Part shown: positions 26,166 to 34,280 of the stretch, piece after piece
Layout: each line of letters opens with the position of its first letter
Position numbering within the stretch: the stretch's first letter is position 1
DNA from: Marinobacter zhejiangensis
Lineage (GTDB): Bacteria > Pseudomonadota > Gammaproteobacteria > Pseudomonadales > Oleiphilaceae
Reading direction: 5' to 3'
Assembly (NCBI RefSeq): GCF_900114775.1
Contig: NZ_FOUE01000002.1
Coordinates: forward strand, 926,618-990,617
Length of the DNA stretch: 64,000 bases
Position numbers and translations under genes: made by a program
Notes under the pieces: generated by a model
Told to the model about the DNA's origin: nothing
Seen by the model: only the letters and a program-made list of their open reading frames with translations
Databases searched by the model: none

Positions 26166-28643
26166 TTAAAAGCGATACGTCAGGTCAAACAGAAGGGCCA
26201 GGCCCAGTTCCCGTTCCCCGTCGTAGGGGCGGCTGGAGGCGCTTAGCATCAGGCCGGTGTTGAGCTGTTCGTTCCATAGCCAGCGCTGACCGTAGCTGGC
26301 GCTGATCATGGCACCGGTGCCAAACCCGTTCTGGCTGTAGGTGCCGAGCCCGAGGTAGGCCTGTTGGCTCCAGATCTGTTGATATTCCCGGTCGATGATG
26401 TGGTTGAGGGACAGCCCGGGCAGAAGAGTCAGGTCGGATTCCGGGTTGAAATACAGCCCTGCATTGCCCTGGCTGTTCCGGCTGGTGGTTACCTGCAGGT
26501 TGGCGTCCAGGGTGAGGTAGGGCTGGGTGATCAGGCGTTCCTTGCCGCTGATGCCCGCCTGCAGGCGCTCATTGCCGTCGCTGAAAGCCATGGCGGAAAG
26601 ATCCAGTTGCCATTCGCGTCGCTCATGGGCACGCCAGCGCACGTAGACGGCTTGACGGTCGGCGTCGGTGTTTGAGTTGAGCGCGCGCAGAGGGGTGTGG
26701 CGGGATAAACCTTCCAGCTCCCAGCCATATTGCCAGTAGTCGTTGAATTCGTGGTCGCCGCTGAGCTTCCAGCCCGCCTTGGCGCCGTGGCCATAGTGGT
26801 TCGCGGACAACTCTGCGCTGACGGTGTGATCCCGAATTCGCCACTCCAGCCCCGCCCGTTGCCAGTGGTAGTTCGCTCGACCTTCCTCGAACTTGCCGGT
26901 GGCATAGCCCAGCCCGCCGAATACCCGCCAGTCCTGATGCAGGGGCTGGCTGTAAAGCAGGGAGTCGATGCCGAACCCGCCGCTGCCGTTAACGCCGTCA
27001 CCGTTATTGGTATCGGTGTAAGCCGTGATCTGCAGTTCGTACATGTGGTGAATCTGGCGCTGTCGCTGAACCCGCTGATTGGCCAGGATTTCCGGGTATC
27101 GCTGCGCCAGGTCGTCCGCCAGTATCTCGAAGGGTTCCCAGTCCTGGAGGGCGAGGGCGTTTCCGGCCTGGGTTGCGAGTACGCCAAGGTTCACCGGGTC
27201 TGTGGATTCGGCAATTTTCAGTTCGCGCTCTGCCCGGCGTGGCCATCCTCGCAGTTGGTAAACCGAGGCGAGGCTGGTTCGCAACCCGGTATTGCCCGGC
27301 GCGTCCGATACCAGGTCGGCAAAGGTGCGCTCGGCCGCAGGCATGTCGTCGCGGTAGATGTGGTTGTTGGCCGATAGTACCTGTGCATCCAGCCAGCGGC
27401 CGTTAACGACCTGGAGCAGGGTGCCTGGCACGGGTCGGTAAGCTGGCTGCTGGGTGCTCAGTTCGTGGCTAAGGGCGTCTGCTTCGTCCAGCATTTCTGC
27501 TTCAACCAGGGCGTAGTAAAGCTGCTGATGATCCGAGATCCAGCTGGCATCCCTTGGATTGCTGTGGGCGATCAGTTCACGGTAGATGTCAGCGGCGCTC
27601 TCGGGGTTGCGCAGGTAAAGTAATGCGTCGGCGTACCAGCGTTGCGCATAGCCGGGCAGGTTGGTGCCCTCACTGATCAACTGCTCCGCTTCGCTCTTCA
27701 GCTGGTGCATGGCAAGGCGGCTGCGCAAAGCGCCAAGCCGGTCCAGCCGGATGCGGATGCTCTCCTGCGGTGGCAGGTTCTGCCACTCGGCGAGTAAAGC
27801 CTCCGACTGCGCCAGCGCACGATCTGTGAGTGTATGGCGGTCGCGGTGGGCGCCCATCGGTATCACAGACAGCCGGATTTGCTCGGAAAGCTGGTCCGCT
27901 TCCAGTCGGCGCAGTTCGGTCTCGCTCATGAGTGAGTCTTGGCGAGCGAGGGCCAGGGCCGGGGTGCTCAATCCTGCTCGCTGCAGCGCAAAGATGTATT
28001 CGCGGCGAACGTCCCGCCGATCAGGGGCCATTTGCAGGGCTTGGTCGAACTCAAATAGGGCGGCAAAGGGCGCTTCGGCGCGCATAAGTGCGTAGCCGTA
28101 TCCCAGTCTCGCTTCAATAGAGGTAGGTGCTTCGGAGGTCCAGCGTTTGCCTTCGTCCTGCGCTCGTTGGGTCTGGCCGGCATCGGCGAGCGTCATGATC
28201 AGGGCAAGTCGGTAGTCGATATGCCCGGGGTGCTGGTCGTGCAGCGATTCCAGCAGCGCCAGCGCCTGGGGCCACTGTTGGAGGTTGCGTCTGGCGCGGG
28301 CTGCTATGAAGGTCGCATCGGGGAAGGCGGACAGTTCGCCGGCGTGATTGTCATAAAGCTCAGCCGTGGCTTGATCTTGCCCATTCCAGCTGGTGATGAT
28401 GAGCTGGTCGAGCCGCTGGCTTGCGGTCAGCTCCTGGCGCTGGCTGAAATAATCCAGAGCTGGTTGGTGCATGCCGTTTCTGGCCTGCGTGATCAGCGCG
28501 TTATAGTCGCTGGGGGATGCCATGCCCTGGGCCAGGGCATGGCCGCACAGGGACTGTGTTGCGAGAACGGAAGCGCCAAGAAGGTTTTTGAATGATCCAT
28601 TGAAACAGTTGAACGGCTGGCAACTGCGAAATATGCCTGTCAA
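26166..28643 (-). CDS. pgaA: PGA export porin PgaA
   Basis: Outer-membrane exporter of 825 aa. After a signal peptide (LLGASVLATQSLCGHALAQG) comes a long helical region of tetratricopeptide-like repeats (about residues 45-500), which binds the deacetylated polymer in the periplasm. The last 300 residues are a beta-barrel ending in LTYRF. The start codon is TTG at 28643, supported by GAGGGA six nt upstream and by the position of the signal peptide; no ATG fits. It is first in the operon pgaABCD. A two-component regulator gene begins 244 nt away on the other strand, so the intergenic region is a shared control region. Confidence 0.92.
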   Translation of the reverse strand: MTGIFRSCQPFNCFNGSFKNLLGASVLATQSLCGHALAQGMASPSDYNALITQARNGMHQPALDYFSQRQELTASQRLDQLIITSWNGQDQATAELYDNHAGELSAFPDATFIAARARRNLQQWPQALALLESLHDQHPGHIDYRLALIMTLADAGQTQRAQDEGKRWTSEAPTSIEARLGYGYALMRAEAPFAALFEFDQALQMAPDRRDVRREYIFALQRAGLSTPALALARQDSLMSETELRRLEADQLSEQIRLSVIPMGAHRDRHTLTDRALAQSEALLAEWQNLPPQESIRIRLDRLGALRSRLAMHQLKSEAEQLISEGTNLPGYAQRWYADALLYLRNPESAADIYRELIAHSNPRDASWISDHQQLYYALVEAEMLDEADALSHELSTQQPAYRPVPGTLLQVVNGRWLDAQVLSANNHIYRDDMPAAERTFADLVSDAPGNTGLRTSLASVYQLRGWPRRAERELKIAESTDPVNLGVLATQAGNALALQDWEPFEILADDLAQRYPEILANQRVQRQRQIHHMYELQITAYTDTNNGDGVNGSGGFGIDSLLYSQPLHQDWRVFGGLGYATGKFEEGRANYHWQRAGLEWRIRDHTVSAELSANHYGHGAKAGWKLSGDHEFNDYWQYGWELEGLSRHTPLRALNSNTDADRQAVYVRWRAHERREWQLDLSAMAFSDGNERLQAGISGKERLITQPYLTLDANLQVTTSRNSQGNAGLYFNPESDLTLLPGLSLNHIIDREYQQIWSQQAYLGLGTYSQNGFGTGAMISASYGQRWLWNEQLNTGLMLSASSRPYDGERELGLALLFDLTYRF

Positions 28644-28887
28644 ATCTGATCCCTCAGGTAGTGTCAGGGCGGCTTTCGCCTAATGAGTGATTTTTGAACG
28701 ATATCGCGCTTTGGTTGTGCGAACTTGTGGCTGAGGAGATGAATCTTTTGGTTGAGTGGACGTTGGCCAGTTTCGCCTTGTGCTGAATTGTTAACTGTCG
28801 TAAAAATGTCGGGCCTTCGGGGTCGCCCCCTCTGTTTCTGGGCGTGTAGGCGTTACAAATGAGGCGAGGGGATTAAGGGAGGCATTT

Positions 28888-29667
28888 GTGAGAGAAGTAT
28901 CGACATTAACGGGGCATGTTCTGTTGGTGGATGATCGGCCGGAAGAGTTAAGACCCTTGGTTCGGGTGTTAACCCGGGAAGGGTTTCGATTGTCGGTGGT
29001 TTCTGCGGCACGGAAGGCGGTTTATCAGGCGCAACTGGTTAAGCCAGACATTATTGTGCTTGATCTTCATATGCCGGACATGGACGGGTTTGCTGTCTGT
29101 CGATTGTTGCGGGAGTCACCAGCCACCCATAAGGTGCCGATCATCTTTCTGTCCTCGTCCACCTCTGTTGACGACCGTCTCGCTGGCTTGAAATGGGGGG
29201 CGGTTGATTTCGTGGTAAAGCCCTATACTGCGGAAGAGGTGTTGGCTCGGCTTCGTATTCACCTGAGTCTGGCCTGGCGGGCTGCGGGGCGGGATGGCTC
29301 TGATGACGAACCTGCACAGGAAGTGCTGGGTCCGGATGAGCTGGTGCTTCGCGCGGCTTCCCGTCTGATCTTTGACGATCTGGCGAACCCTCCGTCCTTG
29401 CAGGATATAGCCAAGGCATCGGGAACCCATGAAAAACGACTCCTGAAAGTATTCCGGGAGCGCCTCGGGATGACTGTGTTCGCGTACATCCGGCAGGCCC
29501 GGCTTCAGCGTGCGAAAGAGCTGCTGTCTGAAGGTGTGGTCTCGATTGAAGATATTGCGGCATTGGTTGGCTTCAGTGGGGCAGCTAATTTTGCGACCGC
29601 TTTCAAGGCACAGGAAGGCGTCACCCCCAGGGCTTACCGGCAGCAATCCCAGTTATCCAAAGTCTAG
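28888..29667 (+). CDS. Response regulator with AraC-type DNA-binding domain
   Basis: A 259-aa regulator. It has a receiver domain (residues 10-125, phosphorylated Asp in IIVLDLHMPDMDGF, Lys in VVKPYT) and a C-terminal AraC double helix-turn-helix (LQDIAKASGTHEKRLLKVFRERL and IEDIAALVGFSGAANFATAFKAQ). Start is GTG at 28888 with GGGAGG 6 nt upstream. The cognate kinase gene starts 29 nt downstream. It is divergent from pgaA, so it probably controls exopolysaccharide genes; that is inference from position. Confidence 0.9.
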   Translation: MREVSTLTGHVLLVDDRPEELRPLVRVLTREGFRLSVVSAARKAVYQAQLVKPDIIVLDLHMPDMDGFAVCRLLRESPATHKVPIIFLSSSTSVDDRLAGLKWGAVDFVVKPYTAEEVLARLRIHLSLAWRAAGRDGSDDEPAQEVLGPDELVLRAASRLIFDDLANPPSLQDIAKASGTHEKRLLKVFRERLGMTVFAYIRQARLQRAKELLSEGVVSIEDIAALVGFSGAANFATAFKAQEGVTPRAYRQQSQLSKV

Positions 29668-29696
29668 AGTCTCAAGGGGCTGGAGGAAGCCAACCC

Positions 29697-32099
29697 ATGA
29701 AGTTGTTTGTTGTCTTATGGCTTTTGGTGGCGTCCTCCGCGCTTCAGGCTGGCGAACTGCTTTCCGTTCTTGATGAGCCGCCTGCCTGCGGGCAGCCTGA
29801 TTATGCGCAAGGGCTCGAAGTCAGCTTTCTGGAAGATTCTGACAAAGCCCTCTCAGCAAGTCAGGTCGCCGCCATGCAGGTCGAGGCATTTGCCCGCCTG
29901 GGCCGTGACGGCTGGCGACCGCGGTTCAGCCAATCCGCCTATTGGTTTCAGTTTGTGCTGAATAATGTGGGTGGCGAGGCTTGCCAACGCGTGCTGACGG
30001 TCGGCAGCCCGCGGCTTGAAAAGGTTGAAGTGTTTACCCGGCAGGGAGAAGTGCTTGAGCGCCAGCTGGCAGGGAGTGATGTGCCCCTCGAAGACTGGTC
30101 GGTTAAGGCGCGCCACCCCCGGTTTTTGATAGACCTGCCAGAGAATTCCCTTTACCCCGTTTGGGTGCGTGTCGAGAGTGAAAGCCTGATCGTGCTGGGG
30201 CCTGAGTTGTGGTCGGAGGCCGAGCTGGATAATCGCATGGCTGCCCTGCAACTGGAAGAAGGGCTTGTGTCGGGGGCCACCCTCGTCGTCGCGATTTCCG
30301 GATTGTTGGCTGCGATTATATTTCGTTCTTACCTTTTGGTGGCCAGCTCCCTGGGTCTGCTTGGCTACCTGATGGTCACCCTGGTTGTGAATGGGTACCT
30401 GTTCTACGTTCCGGACCTTCTTCCCCGGGCCCGCTCCGTGGTGGCCATACTGACCGCCGTGGTGTTTGTGCTGTTCTACAGTTATGCCTACCTGCTGTTT
30501 CGGGTCGCCAGGCTGCCGGTGTGGGTGAAGGCCCTGGTTTCCGGGTATCTGGTGGTCGGTACTGGCTTGCTGCTCTGGGGATTGGTGGGCGACTTTTCCG
30601 AATCCCGTTTTTTGTTCAACCTGTTCCGTTACGGCACCTACCTGTTGATTCCGTCGCTGTTGGCGGTTGCGCTGATCTACCGGGTTCGGCTGAGTGCGCT
30701 GGCCTGGGGACTGGCTGCGTTCATGCTGTTTCAGGGGGTGTCGATTGTGACTCAAAGCCTGATCAGTCCGTCTCTGCACTATGGCGAAGATCTTTTCGAG
30801 GTGAGTTCAAATCTCATGATGCTGGTGTTGGTGGTGATGACGGTGGTGTCGTTAAGCCTGGCCAGTCGAAAGCGTGAGTTGGCGACCCGGAGCGAGCTGG
30901 CGGACGTTCAGGAGAGCAGTCGCAGGCGCCTGCAGCAAATGGTCGAACTGCGCACGGCCCAGCTCCAAAAATCGCTGTCTGCGAGGGAGTTGATGGTTGC
31001 CCGGGTCAGCCACGATCTGCGGGCTCCGCTTGTGGGAATAATCCATCAGGCACAAGTGATGGGGGATAGCGATCAGGGGCGACACATTGAACGTCAGGCG
31101 CGACAGCAACTGGCGTTGCTGGATGACCTGATCCTGCTGTCGGGGAAAGAACTGGCGGTAACCGAGCAGAACCTGCAGGCCGGGTTTCTGTATGCGTTCC
31201 TTGATGAGATTGAAGTGGATGGCCGCATGCTGGCGGAACGGGGCGGCAACCGTTTCCAGGGCGAGATCTCGTCGCATTTGCCGCCCCTTGTTCAGATTGA
31301 CTTCCGGCCGTTGCGCCGGGTGTTGCTTAACCTGTTGGGTAACGCCGCCAAATACACCCAGGGTGGCGTCGTGACCTTGCGGGTTGAGCGCCTGGGGCGG
31401 GAGCTGGATCGGGTTCGGGTACGTTTTGAGGTGGTCGATACCGGGGTGGGGGTTCCTGAAGAATTACGGGCCCATCTGACTCAACCGTTCACCCGGGGCA
31501 AGCAGGTGTCGTCAACCGAAGGGTTTGGGATTGGCTTGTCGGTGGTGGAGGAGCTGCTAGGGCAGATGGGGAGTCACCTTGAGCTCTACGACAACCAGCC
31601 AGCTGGCAGTGTGTTTGGGTTCGAGGTTGCCGTGCCTGTGGCGGAGGAGTCGGAGGTTGCCGCCGTCATGGAGGAGACCCATGCCCGTGAAGTTGATGGT
31701 GAGGGGTTCCGTGTCGTGGTTGTTGATGATGTGGAATTAACCCGGGCCTTTGTAGGAGAGATTCTCGGAGGGTATGGCTTCGACGTGGATGCTGTGCCGA
31801 GCGGGCGTGAGGCGTTGGAGTTGTTGGAAGAAGAGGGTGTGGACTTGCTGGTGACCGATCAGCTGATGCCGGACATGGATGGCTGGGGGCTGTTGGCAGA
31901 GGTGCGCAAGCACCACCCGAAACTGCCGGTGCTGCTGTATTCCTCCATGCCGCCGAGCCCCGTCGCCCGGCTGTATGGAGTGGCGTTTGATGCGACGCTT
32001 CTGAAGCCTGCTGCGAGCGATGAGTTCCTGGCTCTGGTTGAGCGCCTGTGCCGGGAGAAACGTTTTGATCAGTCCGATTTGGAATCGGTCAGAACCTGA
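29697..32099 (+). CDS. Hybrid histidine kinase with 7TMR-DISM sensor
   Basis: An 800-aa membrane sensor. Domains in order: signal peptide (MKLFVVLWLLVASSALQA), periplasmic 7TMR-DISMED2-like domain (to about 185), seven transmembrane spans (about 195-390), coiled linker, HisKA with phosphorylated His in VARVSHDLRAPL, HATPase (LLNLLGNAAKYTQGG, VVDTGVGVPEEL, GFGIGLSVVEELL) and a C-terminal receiver (VVVDDVELTRAFV, LLVTDQLMPDMDGWG). DISM sensors are thought to detect carbohydrate-type ligands. It follows its response regulator at 29 nt. The 3' end overlaps the convergent binding-protein gene by 31 nt. Confidence 0.9.
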   Translation: MKLFVVLWLLVASSALQAGELLSVLDEPPACGQPDYAQGLEVSFLEDSDKALSASQVAAMQVEAFARLGRDGWRPRFSQSAYWFQFVLNNVGGEACQRVLTVGSPRLEKVEVFTRQGEVLERQLAGSDVPLEDWSVKARHPRFLIDLPENSLYPVWVRVESESLIVLGPELWSEAELDNRMAALQLEEGLVSGATLVVAISGLLAAIIFRSYLLVASSLGLLGYLMVTLVVNGYLFYVPDLLPRARSVVAILTAVVFVLFYSYAYLLFRVARLPVWVKALVSGYLVVGTGLLLWGLVGDFSESRFLFNLFRYGTYLLIPSLLAVALIYRVRLSALAWGLAAFMLFQGVSIVTQSLISPSLHYGEDLFEVSSNLMMLVLVVMTVVSLSLASRKRELATRSELADVQESSRRRLQQMVELRTAQLQKSLSARELMVARVSHDLRAPLVGIIHQAQVMGDSDQGRHIERQARQQLALLDDLILLSGKELAVTEQNLQAGFLYAFLDEIEVDGRMLAERGGNRFQGEISSHLPPLVQIDFRPLRRVLLNLLGNAAKYTQGGVVTLRVERLGRELDRVRVRFEVVDTGVGVPEELRAHLTQPFTRGKQVSSTEGFGIGLSVVEELLGQMGSHLELYDNQPAGSVFGFEVAVPVAEESEVAAVMEETHAREVDGEGFRVVVVDDVELTRAFVGEILGGYGFDVDAVPSGREALELLEEEGVDLLVTDQLMPDMDGWGLLAEVRKHHPKLPVLLYSSMPPSPVARLYGVAFDATLLKPAASDEFLALVERLCREKRFDQSDLESVRT

Positions 32100-33352
32100 A
32101 CCAGTTGCTCACTTGCTTGCCGGTCATTAATGTCGCCTTGGAAGTGCCTGGCGACGATGCGGTAAACCGCCTCCTTGATCGGGGCGGGGTGGGCGTTGCC
32201 CATGGCCACCGAGCCCATCAGGGTGCGCCGCATATTGGCATTGCGCATGTCGCTGATTGCCTTTTGCCCACAGTCACCAAAGGCGCTTCTTGTGGCGTCC
32301 ACCCGCGCAGGAATTGCGCCTGAGGCCAGATTCACGTCACGCTGAAGGTCGCTGTCCATCAAAAGGCTTGCGAGCTTCCGGCGGGTGTCTGCCGAAGCAT
32401 CGCTTTCGTTGAGAAGCATGTACTGGTCGGCATTGAACAGCACCATGCCCTGGGTGTCGGGAAAGCGGAAACATTGGTAGTCGGTTCCGGGCTGCTGGTT
32501 TTCGGCGGTGAACTCGCCATCGACCCAGGAACCTTGTACCTGAAGCAGGGCTTCACCGTTGTGGACCTGCTGGGTCGCATCGCTCCAGACCATTCGTGTG
32601 TATTCATCCCCCACGAATTCCTGCAACTTCCTCATTCGTCCAAAGGCCTGCTCGAACGTTTCCCGGTCGCCTGACTGGGGTGCCAACTCAAGGAAATTTC
32701 GTCGGTAAAATGGGACGCCTCCAACGCCTGCTGCGACGGATTCGAACAGCAAGGTTTGTTCCCATGGTTCATTGCCGATGGCCAGGCCGATGATTCCCGC
32801 TTGCCTGGCCTTTTCCAGTAGTACGATAAAATCGTCCCAGGTGTCGGGTTCCTGACCGCCAATGGCCTCGAGTTGATGCTGGTTTACCCACAGCCAGTTG
32901 GTGGAGTGGACATTGAAAGGTGCGGCATACCAGTGGCCGTCATACATCGAAAGCTGCTGAATAGCGTAGGGTATAACCTCGTTCCACTCTTCTTTCCGGG
33001 CAACGTCATCCAGCGACACCAGGCGCCCCTGGCGAGCCCAAAGGTGGATATCATAACCAATCACCTGCGAGGCGGTCGGCGTGCTCCCGCTTGCAAGCAA
33101 TTGGTTGAGGGTCTGGTAGTAACGGGCAGTCCCGCTGCCGGGGATGGCGGTGTCGCTGAAATGAAGGTCTGCACGCTCAATGTATTCCCGGATGACCGCG
33201 ATACCCGCCTGTTCACCAGGGGATACCCACCAATGGGCAAGATGAATGTCGCCGTCGGTGTGAGCCGCTACTGGAAGGCTGCAGCTCAGAAAGCCGGACA
33301 AAAGGCCGGCTAAGTACGGCTTTGGTCCGGTGGCGTTAGCAATGGACAACAC
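32069..33352 (-). CDS. Orphan extracellular solute-binding protein (sugar ABC type)
   Basis: Periplasmic family-1 solute-binding protein of about 427 aa. It has a signal peptide (YLAGLLSGFLSCSLPVAAHT), then HLAHWWVSPGEQAGIAVI, DIHLWARQGRLVSLDDVA, PFNVHSTNWLWVNQHQLEAIG and GEALLQVQGSWVDGEF, all typical of sugar-binding components. No ABC permease or ATPase gene is adjacent. It follows the diguanylate cyclase and hybrid kinase genes on the same strand, so it may present a sugar to a membrane kinase instead of a transporter. The start is uncertain: GTG at 33352 has GGGCGGA upstream and overlaps the preceding gene by 17 nt; TTG at 33397 is possible. Confidence 0.82.
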   Translation of the reverse strand: MLSIANATGPKPYLAGLLSGFLSCSLPVAAHTDGDIHLAHWWVSPGEQAGIAVIREYIERADLHFSDTAIPGSGTARYYQTLNQLLASGSTPTASQVIGYDIHLWARQGRLVSLDDVARKEEWNEVIPYAIQQLSMYDGHWYAAPFNVHSTNWLWVNQHQLEAIGGQEPDTWDDFIVLLEKARQAGIIGLAIGNEPWEQTLLFESVAAGVGGVPFYRRNFLELAPQSGDRETFEQAFGRMRKLQEFVGDEYTRMVWSDATQQVHNGEALLQVQGSWVDGEFTAENQQPGTDYQCFRFPDTQGMVLFNADQYMLLNESDASADTRRKLASLLMDSDLQRDVNLASGAIPARVDATRSAFGDCGQKAISDMRNANMRRTLMGSVAMGNAHPAPIKEAVYRIVARHFQGDINDRQASEQLVQVLTDSKSD

Positions 33353-34280
33353 GGTTCCGCCCTGCCTTCTTGGCTGAATAAAGTCGTTGGTCTGCAAGGG
33401 CGGTCAGGCGCTTGAAAGAATCAGTTTCTTTTGGGAGGACGCTTGCGCAGCCAATGCTTACGGTCACGTAGGGGCTTGCGGGCGATGCCGAGTGACGGAT
33501 TCGCAGGTCCCGTACGGCGGCGCAGAGTTGATCGCCAATAACCCTGGCGCTGCTGTTATCGGTGTGTGGCAGGATGCAGGCGAATTCTTCGCCGCCATAA
33601 CGGGCCACCAGATCCCCTGAGCGCTTAAGGGTCTGTTCCATGCGTTGGGCAATCAGCTTGAGGGCGCGGTCGCCGGTCACATGGCCGTACTCATCGTTAA
33701 AGGACTTGAATGCGTCGACGTCAATCATCAGCAAGCCAAGTGGGTGTCGCAATTCTTTCATGCGCTCCCACTCCCGGTGGAGTGACAGATCAAAATAGCG
33801 TCGGTTGGCAATGTCCGTCAGTCCGTCACGGTTGGACATCTTTTCGAGAGTCCGCCGTTGTCTCTGGAGTTGGAGTTGGTTTCTGACCCTGGCTTTGAGG
33901 ATGTCCGGGTCGAACGGCTTGCGTATGTAGTCCAGCGCGCCAAGTTCAAGCCCTTCCTTTTCGAAAGCGGTGTCGGTCATTCCAGACACAAAGATAATCG
34001 GGATGTCTTCGGTGTGTGGATTGGACTTCAGTTGATGGCAGACCTCGAAGCCGTCAAGGCCCGGCATGTTGATGTCCATTAAGATAAGGTCAGGCTTCAG
34101 GCGGTTGGCCAGCTTGAGTGCTTTGGCGCCGTTCTCGGCGGAGACCGGCGTGCAGAAATCTTCAATTTCCGCGGCGACAAAGGCGCGGTTCAAGACCTGG
34201 TCATCAACAATCAGGACTTTCTGCTGATGCATGGCGATTGGGGTATCGGATAGCCTGTTTGCAAGGTTAGAGCGAGCCAT
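33336..34280 (-). CDS. Response regulator diguanylate cyclase (REC-GGDEF)
   Basis: A 314-aa enzyme that makes cyclic di-GMP from two GTP. The receiver domain (residues 18-135) has the phosphorylated Asp in LILMDINMPGLDGFE. The GGDEF domain has the active-site GGEEF in ARYGGEEFACIL, and the inhibitory I-site RxxD (RSGD) lies exactly five residues before it, so product inhibition is expected. Its gene overlaps the upstream hybrid kinase gene by 14 nt, implying that this kinase phosphorylates it. Since PgaC/PgaD are activated by cyclic di-GMP, it could control PGA output. GGAG lies 7 nt before the ATG. Confidence 0.93.
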   Translation of the reverse strand: MARSNLANRLSDTPIAMHQQKVLIVDDQVLNRAFVAAEIEDFCTPVSAENGAKALKLANRLKPDLILMDINMPGLDGFEVCHQLKSNPHTEDIPIIFVSGMTDTAFEKEGLELGALDYIRKPFDPDILKARVRNQLQLQRQRRTLEKMSNRDGLTDIANRRYFDLSLHREWERMKELRHPLGLLMIDVDAFKSFNDEYGHVTGDRALKLIAQRMEQTLKRSGDLVARYGGEEFACILPHTDNSSARVIGDQLCAAVRDLRIRHSASPASPYVTVSIGCASVLPKETDSFKRLTALADQRLYSAKKAGRNRVVHC

